Assembly (NCBI GenBank): GCA_030695565.1
Contig: JAUYRZ010000070.1
Location: 1-64,000 of the forward strand
DNA: 64,000 nt
From: Archangium sp.
GTDB taxonomy: Bacteria > Myxococcota > Myxococcia > Myxococcales > Myxococcaceae
Direction: 5' to 3'
Shown here: in pieces, positions 7,587 to 16,748 of the stretch
Layout: the number at the start of each line of letters is the position of its first letter
Position numbering within the stretch: the stretch's first letter is position 1
Notes under the pieces: generated by a model
Databases searched by the model: none
What the model saw: the letters and a program-made list of their open reading frames with translations, nothing else
What the model was told of the DNA's origin: nothing
Position numbers and translations under genes: made by a program

Positions 7587-9848
7587 TCAGCCCTTGATCA
7601 ACGCCTCGAGCGCCGTGCGATCCGCCGCGAGTTCCTTCACGCGGGTCTTCGCCACGTCGGCCACGATGATCTCGCCGATCTCGGTCTGCACCGACTTGAA
7701 GATCCCGCGCGCCTTCATCGCCTCGCACTGCTTCGAGTTGTCATCGGTCGGGGTGAGGAAGTGCACGGTGTCCGCGCGGTACCGGTGCGCGAGGTACAGC
7801 TGCACCAGCGTCATCAAGCGCTTCTTCCGCAGCCCCAGGTCGAAGGTGTTCTGATCACGCACCGCCAGGATGCTGCGGCCGCGACGATCCGCGATCGCGT
7901 CGAACACCACGTTCACCAGCTTCGCTCCCTCAGGCGAGGTGATGGCCAACTCGAGCAACTGCGAACCCGCGGTGTGCGGCCGCAACGCGACCTTGAGCTT
8001 GTTCGGGTACGCGTGCTGCTTGCGCCACAGCTCGAGCCACTCCTCGAGCACCTTGGGCGGCACCTCGGTCTGCACCAGGTGCTGGAACTGCGTGGAGCCC
8101 TTGCCCATCGCCTTGGTCGTCGCGGTGCGGCCCGAGATCGCGCTCAAGCCCGCATCGGCGCGCGGGCCACCGACCAGGGTCTGCGGCGTGCGGTACGGCG
8201 ACTCGACCAGGCGGAACTTCCGCTGCAAACGCGCGAGGGCGAGCATGCCGTCCTGCTTGAGCGCAGTGGCGAACTCCTCCGAGGCGAGGCCATCGATCTG
8301 ATGACCACCGTAGGTGATGAAGTCGAACACGTAGCCGAGCTTGCCCAGCTCTTCCGGGAAGCGGCGCATCTCCTCGTCGCTCATGCCGGTGGTGTCCCAG
8401 TTGAACGAAGGCGAGAGGTTGTACGCGAGCATCTTCTCGGGGAACTTCGCGTGAATCGCCTCGGCGAACTTCTTCGCCTCGTGCAGGTCGGCGGTCTTCG
8501 TCTCCATCCACAAGAGGTCGCAGAAGGGCGCGGCCGCGAGTGACTTGGCGATGGCGTACTCGAGCCCGCCGCGCACCTGGTAGTAGCCGTCGGGCGTCTT
8601 GGCGTGTTCGCAATCCCACGCGACCTCGAGACCCAACGAACGCGCCTTCGCTTTCGCGGCGAACCACCCCGCAGTGTTGGCGAACGCGAGCCACTCCTGC
8701 GTGGTGATGGCGAAGTGCGCGCCTTCGGTGATGCGGAACTCCATCGCGGCGGCGACGGCCTCTGCGTACGTCTTCACGCCGGCTTCGGCCTGCCAGACGT
8801 CGACCAGCTTGTCGAAGCCCTTGTCGAGCGCGTCATCGACGCTCTTGAGCGCCCTGGCCTTGTACTGAGTGGCCGCCTCGGCGATCAGCGCGCTGATGCC
8901 GGTCTTCTGCAACCACGCCTCGGCCTGGGTGAACTCTTCTTCGGAGACCGCGTAGAGCAGGTGCCCGCTGAGCTCTTCGATGCCGCCGCGGTGGTACTGC
9001 CGCAACAACGCCAGCAGCGCCGCGCGGAAGGTAGGCAGTCGGATGTTGGTCGCGCCGAGCACGAACGGCTGATCACGTTCGTCGCCGCGGCCGTCGAGCA
9101 GGGTCGCCGACTCCGCGTCGGTGCGCGCCACGATGATCCCGGCCACGCCCATGATGTCGAGCTGGAAGCGCGCCGCGGAGAGCCGCTTGAGCTGCTCGTC
9201 TTCGCTCACCAGCACCTTGCCGCCCTGGTGACCGCACTTCTTCACGCCCGGCTTCTGATCTTCGATGTGGTACCCGGGCACGCCGACCTCGACGAAGCGC
9301 CGCACCAGGTTGCGCACGTGCGCGTCGCCGCCGTGGCCGGTGTCGGCGTCAGCGATGATGAAGGGGCGGAAGTCGATCTCCGGGCTCGCCTGGCGCTGCT
9401 CGTCGGTCATGCGCGCGCGCGCGTGAAACTGATTCTTGTCGGCCGTCAGGAGCGCGCGAACGATGGGCGCCGCTTCGTTGGGCACCTGGCTCAGCGGGTA
9501 GCTGGCGAGATCAGGGCCAGGGTCTTCGTGCATCGAGCCCTTCGCGCTGGTCGCCCAGCCGCCGAGGTAGATGCCTTCGATGCCGAGCTTCTTCATCGTC
9601 ACGGCCTGGCCCGGTGAGTACGGCCCGAACGTGGTGATGCACTTGCCCTGCGAATACAGCTCACGAAGCCGCAGCCAGAACCCCTCGGCTGCGCCCCGCG
9701 CCACCGCGTAGTCGGGGCGAATGGTGCCTCGCTGCTCGACCACTTCCCGAGCGGAGTGCACGCGGATGATGCCCTTGAAGCGAGGGCTCGCGAACCAGGT
9801 CTGGGTGCTCTGCACTTCTTGCTCGAAGGGGGTCATGGCGCAGCGCAT
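7587..9848 (-). CDS. aceA: Isocitrate lyase, long Icl2-like form
   Basis: Cleaves isocitrate to glyoxylate and succinate in the glyoxylate shunt, which allows growth on acetate and fatty acids. The active-site loop is KKCGH (residues 203-207, catalytic Cys 205), and Asp167/Asp169 ([10 protein letters not shown]) fit the metal site. At 753 residues it is far longer than the usual 430-550. Residues 560-753 form an extra C-terminal domain, a layout like mycobacterial Icl2, where the extension takes part in acetyl-CoA activation. No malate synthase gene adjoins. The start could also be the fifth codon (9836, MTPFEQEV); neither start has a strong ribosome site. Confidence 0.93.
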   Translation of the reverse strand: MRCAMTPFEQEVQSTQTWFASPRFKGIIRVHSAREVVEQRGTIRPDYAVARGAAEGFWLRLRELYSQGKCITTFGPYSPGQAVTMKKLGIEGIYLGGWATSAKGSMHEDPGPDLASYPLSQVPNEAAPIVRALLTADKNQFHARARMTDEQRQASPEIDFRPFIIADADTGHGGDAHVRNLVRRFVEVGVPGYHIEDQKPGVKKCGHQGGKVLVSEDEQLKRLSAARFQLDIMGVAGIIVARTDAESATLLDGRGDERDQPFVLGATNIRLPTFRAALLALLRQYHRGGIEELSGHLLYAVSEEEFTQAEAWLQKTGISALIAEAATQYKARALKSVDDALDKGFDKLVDVWQAEAGVKTYAEAVAAAMEFRITEGAHFAITTQEWLAFANTAGWFAAKAKARSLGLEVAWDCEHAKTPDGYYQVRGGLEYAIAKSLAAAPFCDLLWMETKTADLHEAKKFAEAIHAKFPEKMLAYNLSPSFNWDTTGMSDEEMRRFPEELGKLGYVFDFITYGGHQIDGLASEEFATALKQDGMLALARLQRKFRLVESPYRTPQTLVGGPRADAGLSAISGRTATTKAMGKGSTQFQHLVQTEVPPKVLEEWLELWRKQHAYPNKLKVALRPHTAGSQLLELAITSPEGAKLVNVVFDAIADRRGRSILAVRDQNTFDLGLRKKRLMTLVQLYLAHRYRADTVHFLTPTDDNSKQCEAMKARGIFKSVQTEIGEIIVADVAKTRVKELAADRTALEALIKG

Positions 9849-9901
9849 CCAACTTGACGCAAAGCGTTAAAGCAAGGCTGCAGGCTATGGTGCCGCGCTC
9901 C

Positions 9902-10798
9902 ATGCGAACCCTGCTCGCAGTCTGCCTTCTGGCGCTCCCCGCTTTTGGTCACATCAAGCTCACGAGCCCGGGGAACTTCCAGGTCACGGGCACCTCGGGA
10001 AACCCCAACAAGGACGAGCCGTGCGGCGGTGCGGGCGTGGCCACGGGGGTGATCACCGAGGTGATGGCGGGTTCGCAGCTCACCGTGCGCTGGACCGAGC
10101 CGATTCCGCACCCGGGTCACTTCCGCATCGGCATCGCGCGCGCGGAAGCGGACTTCGTCACGCCCATTCCCGTGGTCACCAACAACAACTGCGTGAGCGC
10201 TCCGATTCAGTCGCCGGTGGCGTATCCCACGCTGGTCGATGGGCTGTTCCCTCACACCAGCACGCAGGGGCCGTACACGACGATTGTGACGGTGCCGATG
10301 ATGAGCTGCGCGAACTGCACGCTGCAGGTGATGCAGTTCATGTCGTCGCATGCGCCGGGCTGTTTCTATTTTCAGTGCGCGAAGCTGCGCATCGTCATGC
10401 CGGATGCGGGACAGCCGATGGTCGATGCGGGTGTGGATGCTGGAGTCGATGCGGGTGTGGACGCAGGCTCGGCGGTGGATGCGGGCGTCGACGCGGGTAC
10501 GGGCGCTGGTGGCGGTGGAGGCAGCACGGCGACGGGTGGTGGCTCTGGCGGAAGCAGCGGAACGACGTGCGGCGCGGCTTCGTGCTCAGGCTGTTGTGTG
10601 CTCGATCGCTGCGAGCCGGGCACCACGGAAGCAGCGTGCGGCGCGGGCGGTGCGATCTGCAGCGCGTGCAATGACGGAGACACCTGTGAGATCGGGACGT
10701 GTCAGGCAGCACCGGTCGGTTGCGGCTGCACGTCGGCGCCCGTGGGCCTGCTCGCGTTTGCGCTCGGGCTGTGGGTGCTGCGCAGGTCGCGACGCTGA
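9902..10798 (+). CDS. Secreted LPMO-like protein with MYXO-CTERM-like tail
   Basis: The start at 9902 gives a signal peptide MRTLLAVCLLALPAFG whose predicted cleavage exposes His17 (HIKLTSPGNF). An exposed N-terminal His plus a second conserved His (about residue 73, PGHFRI) is the copper histidine-brace arrangement of lytic polysaccharide monooxygenases. The first 165 residues match what I know of the SCE4755-type polysaccharide monooxygenase-like family of myxobacteria. A linker of repeated VDAG (about 172-200) and a Gly/Ser stretch follow, then a Cys-rich segment, and finally CGC, a membrane helix (VGLLAFALGLWVL) and RRSRR, which is a MYXO-CTERM-type anchor. Copper-dependent oxidative cleavage of a polysaccharide is plausible but unproven. 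Two upstream in-frame ATGs would spoil the signal peptide. Confidence 0.85.
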   Translation: MRTLLAVCLLALPAFGHIKLTSPGNFQVTGTSGNPNKDEPCGGAGVATGVITEVMAGSQLTVRWTEPIPHPGHFRIGIARAEADFVTPIPVVTNNNCVSAPIQSPVAYPTLVDGLFPHTSTQGPYTTIVTVPMMSCANCTLQVMQFMSSHAPGCFYFQCAKLRIVMPDAGQPMVDAGVDAGVDAGVDAGSAVDAGVDAGTGAGGGGGSTATGGGSGGSSGTTCGAASCSGCCVLDRCEPGTTEAACGAGGAICSACNDGDTCEIGTCQAAPVGCGCTSAPVGLLAFALGLWVLRRSRR

Positions 10799-11076
10799 GA
10801 AAGGCGCCCCGGGAAAGACGGTGAACTCGGGACGCTCCAGGGAGCCATCCCCGAGCGGGCCTCTCGGCGCGTGCTTTCTTTGCGCTCGGTGAGCAGGGCT
10901 TCGACGCAAGTCACCGGCGTACAGGGCCGGCTGTGCGGCCGTCGCGACGGCGTCACATGAACGCAATTGTCCGTGGCAGAGAGGCCTGCGCGCGACGAGC
11001 AAGCACCTCTCCAGAAATTCCCGCGCTCCCTCAAGGCTGTGTGCGCTCACAGCGTGCACCGGTTAAGTCACGTGCC
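10799..11076. other. Intergenic region upstream of selO
   Basis: About 280 bases with no protein-like reading frame on either strand. It contains several short GC-rich dyads but no clear terminator or promoter that I can support. Confidence 0.4.
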
Positions 11077-12627
11077 GTGAACGTCCCCTCCTTCACCTCC
11101 CGTTTCATCGAATCCCTGCCCGGCGATCAGCTCGTGGCGAACGAGCCCCGCCAGGTGCGCGGCGCACTCTGGTCGAAGGCGATGCCCACGCCGGTCTCCT
11201 CGCCCACGCTGCTCGCGCACTCGAGAGAAGTGGCCGAACAGCTGGGCCTCACTGAAGCGCAGCTGAAAGACCCGGCCTTCCTGTCCATCCTCGCAGGCAA
11301 CGCGCCCGCGCCCGGCGTGACGCCCTTCGCGGCGAACTACGGCGGGCATCAATTCGGCAACTGGGCGGGCCAACTTGGAGACGGCCGCGCGATCGGCCTG
11401 GGAGAACTGAACGGCCTCGAGCTCCAGCTCAAAGGCGCAGGACCCACGCCCTACTCCCGGCGTGGTGACGGACGCGCGGTGTTGCGCTCCTCCATCCGCG
11501 AGTTCCTCTGCAGTGAAGCGATGCATCACCTCGGCGTGCCCACCACCCGCGCGCTCTCACTGGTGCTCACCGGCGATCGCGTGATGCGCGACATGTTCTA
11601 CGACGGCCACCCCGCGTTCGAGCCCGGAGCGATCGTCTGCCGCGTGGCGCCCAGCTTCCTGCGCTTCGGAAACTTCGAGCTGCCGACCTCACGTGAAGAC
11701 GTGGCGCTGCTCCGCCAGCTCGGCGCGTTCACGCTCCAGCACTACTTCCCCACCTTCGGACCGCCTTCGAAGGAAGCGTTCTCCCAACTGCTCACGGAAG
11801 TCGCCGTGCGCACCGCCAGGCTGATGGCGCACTGGCAGGCCGTCGGCTTCGTGCACGGCGTGATGAACACCGACAACATGTCCATCCTCGGGCTCACCAT
11901 CGACTACGGCCCTTACGGCTGGGTCGACAACTTCGATCCCTCGTGGACACCGAACACCACCGACGCCGAGCAGCGCCGCTATCGCTACGGCAATCAGCCC
12001 GCGATCGGTCTGTGGAACATCGAGCGGCTGGGCATCGCCCTGCTCCCATTGCTCGAAGACGACGAAGCCCTCGTGGAGCAGGCCCTGCTCGCCTACCAGA
12101 AGACCTTCGAGCTCGAAGGCGCGCGCCGGTACACCGCGAAGCTCGGTGTGACTCCGCGCGATGAAACGGTGGAGCTGACCTACGCGCTCTTCTCGTTCTT
12201 GAGCCAGCAGGAGACCGACATGACGATCTTCTTCCGCGCGCTCGGCGAAGTCGTGACGGGAGCAAAGCCCCTCGCGTTCCCTGAAGTGCTGCTCCCTGCG
12301 TTCTACAGTCCTCCGACTGAAGCGACCCTGCGTACCGGCACGGACTGGCTCCAGCTCTGGTGGCAGCGCACGCGTGAAGAAGACGCCGCGCCTTCAGTGA
12401 TCGCTCAGCGCATGAACGCGGTGAACCCGAAGTACGTGCTGCGTAATTACCTCGCTCAAGAAGTGATCGACTCCGCGCAGGCGGGAGATGCGAGTGGCGT
12501 GACGCAGCTGCTCGAGGTGTTGCGGCACCCCTTCGATGAACAACCCGGCCAGGAGCGTTTCGCGCAGAAGCGGCCCGACTGGGCGCGCTCGAAACCCGGC
12601 TGCAGCGCGTTGTCCTGCAGCTCTTAG
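11077..12627 (+). CDS. selO: SelO/YdiU family protein adenylyltransferase
   Basis: A pseudokinase-fold enzyme that transfers AMP from ATP to Ser, Thr or Tyr of target proteins; in other bacteria it is linked to redox stress. Conserved blocks are present: GGHQFGNWAGQLGDGRA, LKGAGPTPYSRRGDGRAVLR, REFLCSEAMHHLG and GVMNTDNMSILGLTIDYGP with the metal-binding Asn/Asp. The last residues, KPGCSALSCSS, contain Cys where vertebrate SelO has selenocysteine. The GTG at 11077 is preferred because homology begins just after it (NVPSFTSRF); the 48 upstream in-frame codons read as non-coding. Confidence 0.93.
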   Translation: MNVPSFTSRFIESLPGDQLVANEPRQVRGALWSKAMPTPVSSPTLLAHSREVAEQLGLTEAQLKDPAFLSILAGNAPAPGVTPFAANYGGHQFGNWAGQLGDGRAIGLGELNGLELQLKGAGPTPYSRRGDGRAVLRSSIREFLCSEAMHHLGVPTTRALSLVLTGDRVMRDMFYDGHPAFEPGAIVCRVAPSFLRFGNFELPTSREDVALLRQLGAFTLQHYFPTFGPPSKEAFSQLLTEVAVRTARLMAHWQAVGFVHGVMNTDNMSILGLTIDYGPYGWVDNFDPSWTPNTTDAEQRRYRYGNQPAIGLWNIERLGIALLPLLEDDEALVEQALLAYQKTFELEGARRYTAKLGVTPRDETVELTYALFSFLSQQETDMTIFFRALGEVVTGAKPLAFPEVLLPAFYSPPTEATLRTGTDWLQLWWQRTREEDAAPSVIAQRMNAVNPKYVLRNYLAQEVIDSAQAGDASGVTQLLEVLRHPFDEQPGQERFAQKRPDWARSKPGCSALSCSS

Positions 12628-12703
12628 AACGATGCGACGGTTCGAGCCCCGTCGCGTGAGCGCACGTGCGAAGAGAGTGGGGCGCGATTGCCGGGCGCTG
12701 CGT

Positions 12704-13324
12704 TCACGTTGAGGCATCGGCGCGAAGGCGTTGCGAGGCGTGCTGAAGGCGCTCTTGATAGCCGTGGTACGGCGTGTCTTCGGGGTGGCTGCGCAGCGCC
12801 GCCGAGGTGGCAGCCAAAGCCAGGCCGCTGAACAGCAGATCGAGCGCGATGAGCGTCGCTACGGCGGTGGGGGTCGCCATGCGCCAGCCCCACAGGGCCA
12901 GCACCGCGAGGCCAAAGGACACGCCGACCTCCAGCGCCTGGGCCAGGAGCGCCTGCGGCCGGTCGACGAACAGGTCGATCGCGCAGGCGATGGCCGTGCT
13001 CAGGAAGAACACCCCCAACAGCATCGTGCTCGTCTGCGCCTGGAACGCTCCCGGGTAGGTGAACCCCACGGCGAACAGCGTCAGACCCAGCGCGATCGCC
13101 ACGCCACCAATGATGGTGTGGGAGATGCCTGCGCCCCCCCGGCGAAAGAGAGCCAGCCCTCCCGTCAGCTCCAGGATCGCGCTGGCCGCCATCACCAGCC
13201 CCGACCACAACAAGGGCGGCTCGCCGGGTTTGAGCACGATCATGGCCGCCAACCCGAGGCCCGCTCCGGCCATCGCCAACCCAGCCCAGAAGGGCCACCG
13301 CAGCTTCACTGTCGTCGTGCTCAT
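12704..13324 (-). CDS. HdeD-like (DUF308) multi-pass membrane protein
   Basis: A 206-residue membrane protein with six hydrophobic segments arranged as three helical pairs (WPFWAGLAMAGAGLGLAA, LLWSGLVMAASAILELTGG, TIIGGVAIALGLTLFAVG and so on). This fits the HdeD/DUF308 group, whose E. coli member is involved in acid resistance. The cytoplasmic tail is short and polar. The ATG at 13324 (MSTTTVKLRW) is preferred over one six codons upstream. The role here is unknown. Confidence 0.75.
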   Translation of the reverse strand: MSTTTVKLRWPFWAGLAMAGAGLGLAAMIVLKPGEPPLLWSGLVMAASAILELTGGLALFRRGGAGISHTIIGGVAIALGLTLFAVGFTYPGAFQAQTSTMLLGVFFLSTAIACAIDLFVDRPQALLAQALEVGVSFGLAVLALWGWRMATPTAVATLIALDLLFSGLALAATSAALRSHPEDTPYHGYQERLQHASQRLRADAST

Positions 13325-13379
13325 GAAGAGCAGCGTGAGCATCGGGTGTGCCAGTCACGGCGCTGCGTTCTGACGTGGG

Positions 13380-13745
13380 CGTCACAGGCGAAAGCCGCTC
13401 GTCGCCGCGCACCTCACCGAGCTTCCGGGCGTTGCCGACGTCGTCGATCAGCAGCACCTTCACGACGTGCACCCGCGGAGCAGGAATATCGGTGGTGCCC
13501 GGTAGACGGGCGAGGTGGGCGAGGTCGAGGAGGACCGTGCCGGCGCCAGCTCGTTGCTGCGGCGGCTCACCGCCTGAAGACACGTTGGCATCGAGCGTCT
13601 CCCCGGTGCCCGACAGCCGCATCGAAGTGAGGCCGAGCGGCCCGAAAAAACGCCGCTGAAGTTCGTCTGCGTAGCGCTGGCCGGTGGCCTTCTCGATGAC
13701 CAGCCCACGCAGCACGTCGTTGGCCCGCGTGAGGCCGCTCCGCCG
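13380..13745 (-). pseudogene. Remnant of a serine hydrolase (class C beta-lactamase-like)
   Basis: On the minus strand a fragment reads ANDVLRGLVIEKATGQRY, then FFGPLGLTSMRL and AGTVLLDLAHLARL. These are typical mid and C-terminal pieces of penicillin-binding-protein-like serine hydrolases. The frame upstream is closed by a TGA near 13752, and the catalytic SxxK and YxN regions are missing. Downstream the same frame runs on with VLLIDDVGNARKLGEV, unlike the family, and into the neighbouring membrane-protein gene in a foreign frame. It is best read as a truncated and frameshifted gene. Confidence 0.55.
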
Positions 13746-14197
13746 GCATCACCTCGGCCACTCAAGCAGCAGCACGTCGCGCGGCACGCCGTGCCGGTGA
13801 GGCGGAGGCAACACGGCCCACAGGCTGCCCTCCATCGCAATCACAGCGACCTCGCCCGAAGGGTGGCCCGCCATCAGGGAGGGTGACATTCCGTGGCTAA
13901 AGAAGGGCCGCGAACGCCCGATGGCCGCCTCGTCGCGCAACGCCGATGGCGTCTTCACGCCGGTGGCGCGGCGCCAGGGCCGAGCGCAGCGAGCGCGGTG
14001 AGCGCGGTGAGCACCCAGGCGGCCACCTTCGACGACTGGCTGCGCAGCAGCGTCGCTGTAGGGAAGGCACGCCACAACACCAGGTGTACCCACGGCGTTC
14101 GCGACCACGGCGCAACGGCCACCAGACCGCGCGCTCCATACCCGCACAGCTTCCGCAGCCCCACGACGGGGAAGACTGACCTCGGCGGGGTGAAGCC
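13746..14197. other. Probable gene debris
   Basis: Several short overlapping frames on the minus strand have partly protein-like stretches, for example GEVAVIAMEGSLWAVLPP near 13780-13870 and a hydrophobic piece near 13960-14160. No frame is continuous and none gives a recognisable domain. With the hydrolase remnant beside it, this looks like a degraded segment of about 0.85 kb. Confidence 0.4.
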
Positions 14198-15097
14198 TCA
14201 CCCTCGTTGGCTGCGTCTCCTTCTTCGCAGCGCCCCTGCCGCCGTCAGGAGCATGAGCTCAGCGCCGGGCACCGCCCGACAACCTCCCGCGGGAACCTCA
14301 CCTGCGCCCGCGCCACCCCCTCCAGCCCCAATGCCACCCCCCGCGCCGCCTCCGCTGGTCCCACCCGTGCTGACGGTGAAGACAGCCTCGGCAGAGCGGA
14401 TGCCTGCGAACTCGAGCCAGAGCTTCACGGTGCCCGCGCTGGTGGGCGTGACGTTGGCCTGTGGATCTCTGCGGTAGGCAGCGACGATGGCGTCCTTTCC
14501 GCCTCCCGCTTCGCGCCGGTAGGCCTTCGAGAACGACACCCCCGCGCCCTCGACGCGCACCGTGACGTCTTCAGTGAGCGCCGGAAGCACCTCGAAGCTC
14601 GCAGAGAGGAAGACAGGCTGGCCGATGGCGAGGCGGTCGGGCTCTGCCGGTCCGATGATGGACACCCCGTTGCGAAGCAGGGCGCTCCGACTGTTCGCGT
14701 TCAACGTCGGCGCGAACACGACCGCCGCAGAGACCAGGCGAACGTCGCTTCCCCGGTTGTTGCAGCTCACCAACGCCGAGAACTGCACGTTGGCCCCGAA
14801 GAGGGTCTGCGAAAGGCCGGGCAGCGGCCCTTCACCCGAGGCCCCGCTCGAGCCCGTGCCCTGCCCCACGCGTTCGGCGCTGGTGGGGTCGGCCGCGAAC
14901 TCGGTGCGCAGGTCTCCGAGTGCGGCGCTCGGCACGTTGGGGCAGCTCGGCGGATTCTGGGGAGGGCAGCTGATGGTCCAGCGCACGAGCGGCAGCCGCT
15001 GCCCCAGGCTGTTGGTCGGACCCAGGGGGTCGATGGTGAGTGTCCCCGTCGCGGGCGGACACTGGGCTGACAAGAGCACGACGAGCGTGGTGAGCAT
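14198..15097 (-). CDS. Secreted protein with degenerate MYXO-CTERM-like tail
   Basis: A 299-residue protein. The N-terminus (MLTTLVVLLSAQ) is a short signal peptide. The middle contains beta-rich, Ig-like sequence (VTVRVEGAGVSFSKAYRR, GTVKLWLEFAGIRSAEAVFTV). A Gly-rich linker (about 240-268) leads to GGC, a hydrophobic stretch (AELMLLTAAGAL) and RRRRRSQRG. That is the order Cys motif, helix, Arg cluster seen in MYXO-CTERM anchors, although the helix is short. It is probably exported and surface-anchored. Ligand and role are unknown. Confidence 0.75.
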   Translation of the reverse strand: MLTTLVVLLSAQCPPATGTLTIDPLGPTNSLGQRLPLVRWTISCPPQNPPSCPNVPSAALGDLRTEFAADPTSAERVGQGTGSSGASGEGPLPGLSQTLFGANVQFSALVSCNNRGSDVRLVSAAVVFAPTLNANSRSALLRNGVSIIGPAEPDRLAIGQPVFLSASFEVLPALTEDVTVRVEGAGVSFSKAYRREAGGGKDAIVAAYRRDPQANVTPTSAGTVKLWLEFAGIRSAEAVFTVSTGGTSGGGAGGGIGAGGGGAGAGEVPAGGCRAVPGAELMLLTAAGALRRRRRSQRG

Positions 15098-15117
15098 GTT
15101 GACGCAGGCTACCCTTC

Positions 15118-16176
15118 TCAGCGCTCGAGCTTCGAGAGCCGGCGCTCGAGCTTCGAAAGGGCGGTGTGCAGCGCTGCGTTTTCACGCTCGAGCTTGTCGT
15201 TGAGCCCCTGAATCGCCGCGAGCGCCACGCCGCCTTCGTCGACGGTCGCGATGCGTTGAGCGTCTTTGCCGAGCGCGAAGGCGGCCGAGAAGTCTTCGGC
15301 CATCGGGCCCATGTGACGCCCTTCGACCGAGTCTTTGTATTCCCAGGTGCTCACCTTCAACGAGACGACCTTCTCCAGCACCGAGGCCGTGTTGACCGCC
15401 TGCAGCGCGTGCTTGAAGTGCCTCGACGAGGCGTTGGTCCACACGCCGCCCGGGGTGAGATAGGCGCCGTTGCCATTCGCGGTGTCGGTGCCCACCATGA
15501 AGGGCACGTTGCCCAGCCCTGCGATGAAGTTGTCGTTGCGATTGACCGACAGGCGGCCGATGTCGTCGATGCGCAGACGCCGCAGCTGGAAGGTGGGCGC
15601 CGAGAGGCTGCGGAACGCGTCGAGGTAGAAGTTCGCCTGCCCCGCGGCGTTCGCGTCACCGACGCTGATGAGAAAGCCGCCCTGAGTGGCCTGGTTGTTC
15701 CTCAGCATCACGTTCGCGAAGGCGTCGTTGGAGCCGACGACCAACTCGACGAGCTGCTCGAGGTTCGTGGTGTTGATGCCGACCTGGTTTGGCGAGAGGC
15801 GCATCACGCGCGCGGCGTTGACGCGGAGGTCGAGTGGCGTGTTGTCGGCCGTGCCGAGGTAGTCGGTCGCGGGGTTGGTGGCGAGATTGCCCGTGCGCCG
15901 CCAGGTCGTGTTGTTGAGCGTGGTGACGCTCGTGTTCAAACCCGCCACGCTCGTCTGCAGCGGCGGGAGTTGCCCCTCGACCGTCTGAAGGCGCCCGTGA
16001 TTGTCGTCGACCGCGGTCTTCACCGCCGTGAAGTTGGCGTTCACCTCGGCGGCGCGCGCAGGCGTGTTGGGCGTGAACGTATTGGGCAACGTGACGTTGC
16101 CGGCCAGGGCCGTCGCGCCGGCCAGCAGCGCCGTCGAGAGCGCAACCTTCATCTTCCGCTTCGCTTCGTGTGTCAT
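15118..16176 (-). CDS. Exported protein with C-terminal S74 intramolecular chaperone
   Basis: The start at 16176 has a strong ribosome site (CAGGAG about 8 bases upstream) and a signal-like N-terminus (KMKVALSTALLAGATALAG). Residues 30-80 form a short helical/coiled region. Residues 100-240 are beta-rich repeats of tail-fibre type. The last 110 residues (NASSRHFKHALQAV, STWEYKDSVEGRHMGPMAEDF, VALAAIQGLNDKLERENAAL) match the peptidase S74 domain, which drives trimerisation of fibre proteins and then cleaves itself off. The coiled-coil end (LSKLERRLSKLER) is usual for this domain. It lies 32 bases after a lipoprotein gene, suggesting one transcript. A trimeric surface fibre is the likely product, with no sign of a surrounding prophage. 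Confidence 0.82.
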   Translation of the reverse strand: MTHEAKRKMKVALSTALLAGATALAGNVTLPNTFTPNTPARAAEVNANFTAVKTAVDDNHGRLQTVEGQLPPLQTSVAGLNTSVTTLNNTTWRRTGNLATNPATDYLGTADNTPLDLRVNAARVMRLSPNQVGINTTNLEQLVELVVGSNDAFANVMLRNNQATQGGFLISVGDANAAGQANFYLDAFRSLSAPTFQLRRLRIDDIGRLSVNRNDNFIAGLGNVPFMVGTDTANGNGAYLTPGGVWTNASSRHFKHALQAVNTASVLEKVVSLKVSTWEYKDSVEGRHMGPMAEDFSAAFALGKDAQRIATVDEGGVALAAIQGLNDKLERENAALHTALSKLERRLSKLER

Positions 16177-16208
16177 GTGGTGTTGCTCCTGTTTTCGGTT
16201 GCTGGAAG

Positions 16209-16655
16209 TCACTGCCAAATCAGGGCATCCCAATCGCGGGAGTCCCAGTGGTTCGAAGGCGTCATGCCTGCGTCGGGCGTCATGCCTGCGTCGGGCGTCA
16301 TGCCTGCGTCGGGCGTCGTGCCTGCGTCGGGCGTCGCGCCTGCGTCGGGCGTCGCGCCTGCGTCGGGCATCGCGCCTGCGTCGGGCGTCGTGCCTGCGTC
16401 GGGCGTGACGCCGGCATCGGGCGTGACGCCGGCATCGTCCACGCTGCCACCACCGCCACCACCACCGCCGACGTTTCCGCCACCGCCCACAGGGGCCCCA
16501 CCCCCACCGCCGCTCGAGGGTCGGGGAAGGCACGCCTGCGACTGGCAAACCTCGCCCTCTGCGCAATCACGATCGGCGGTGCACACCCGAGGAGAAGAAC
16601 CTCCACAGGCAACCCAGAAGATGGACACCGCGAGCCAGGTCAGTCGAGTCTTCAC
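16209..16655 (-). CDS. Lipoprotein with MTPDAG-type tandem repeat tail
   Basis: A GTG start at 16655 is preferred because GAGGAG lies 8 bases upstream and the protein then begins VKTRLTWLAVSIFWVAC, a lipoprotein signal. A Cys-rich segment (VCTADRDCAEGEVCQSQAC) follows, then Gly-rich linkers and about ten copies of a six-residue unit xTPDAG. The tail ends in WDSRDWDALIWQ. Such Asp-Ala-Gly repeats are flexible cell-wall-spanning linkers in myxobacterial lipoproteins. The next gene, the S74 fibre protein, starts 32 bases later, so the two may work together. Confidence 0.75.
   Translation of the reverse strand: MKTRLTWLAVSIFWVACGGSSPRVCTADRDCAEGEVCQSQACLPRPSSGGGGGAPVGGGGNVGGGGGGGGSVDDAGVTPDAGVTPDAGTTPDAGAMPDAGATPDAGATPDAGTTPDAGMTPDAGMTPDAGMTPSNHWDSRDWDALIWQ
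16258..16440 (-). repeat. 18-bp in-frame tandem repeat
   Basis: About ten near-identical 18-bp units (GTCATGCCTGCGTCGGGC on the plus strand) encode the xTPDAG tail of the lipoprotein. Variation is limited to the first codons of each unit (Met, Thr, Ala or Val). The low divergence suggests recent slippage or recombination, so the copy number may vary between strains. Confidence 0.85.
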
Positions 16656-16748
16656 GAGAAAGTCTCCTCTTGCCGGAGACAAGCCGAGCCCTTCTGCTTT
16701 TCACGAAATCGACGAACCCCAGGCAATCCGTGTACATGCGCCGGTCAC

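Noticed and set aside
12624-13715. 363-codon frame covering the hydrolase remnant and the HdeD-like gene
   Set aside because: After the hydrolase piece the frame reads the membrane-protein gene out of frame; the two parts are unrelated.
16258-16440. CRISPR-like array of short direct repeats
   Set aside because: The 18-bp units are contiguous, without spacers, and in frame with a DAG-repeat lipoprotein tail.
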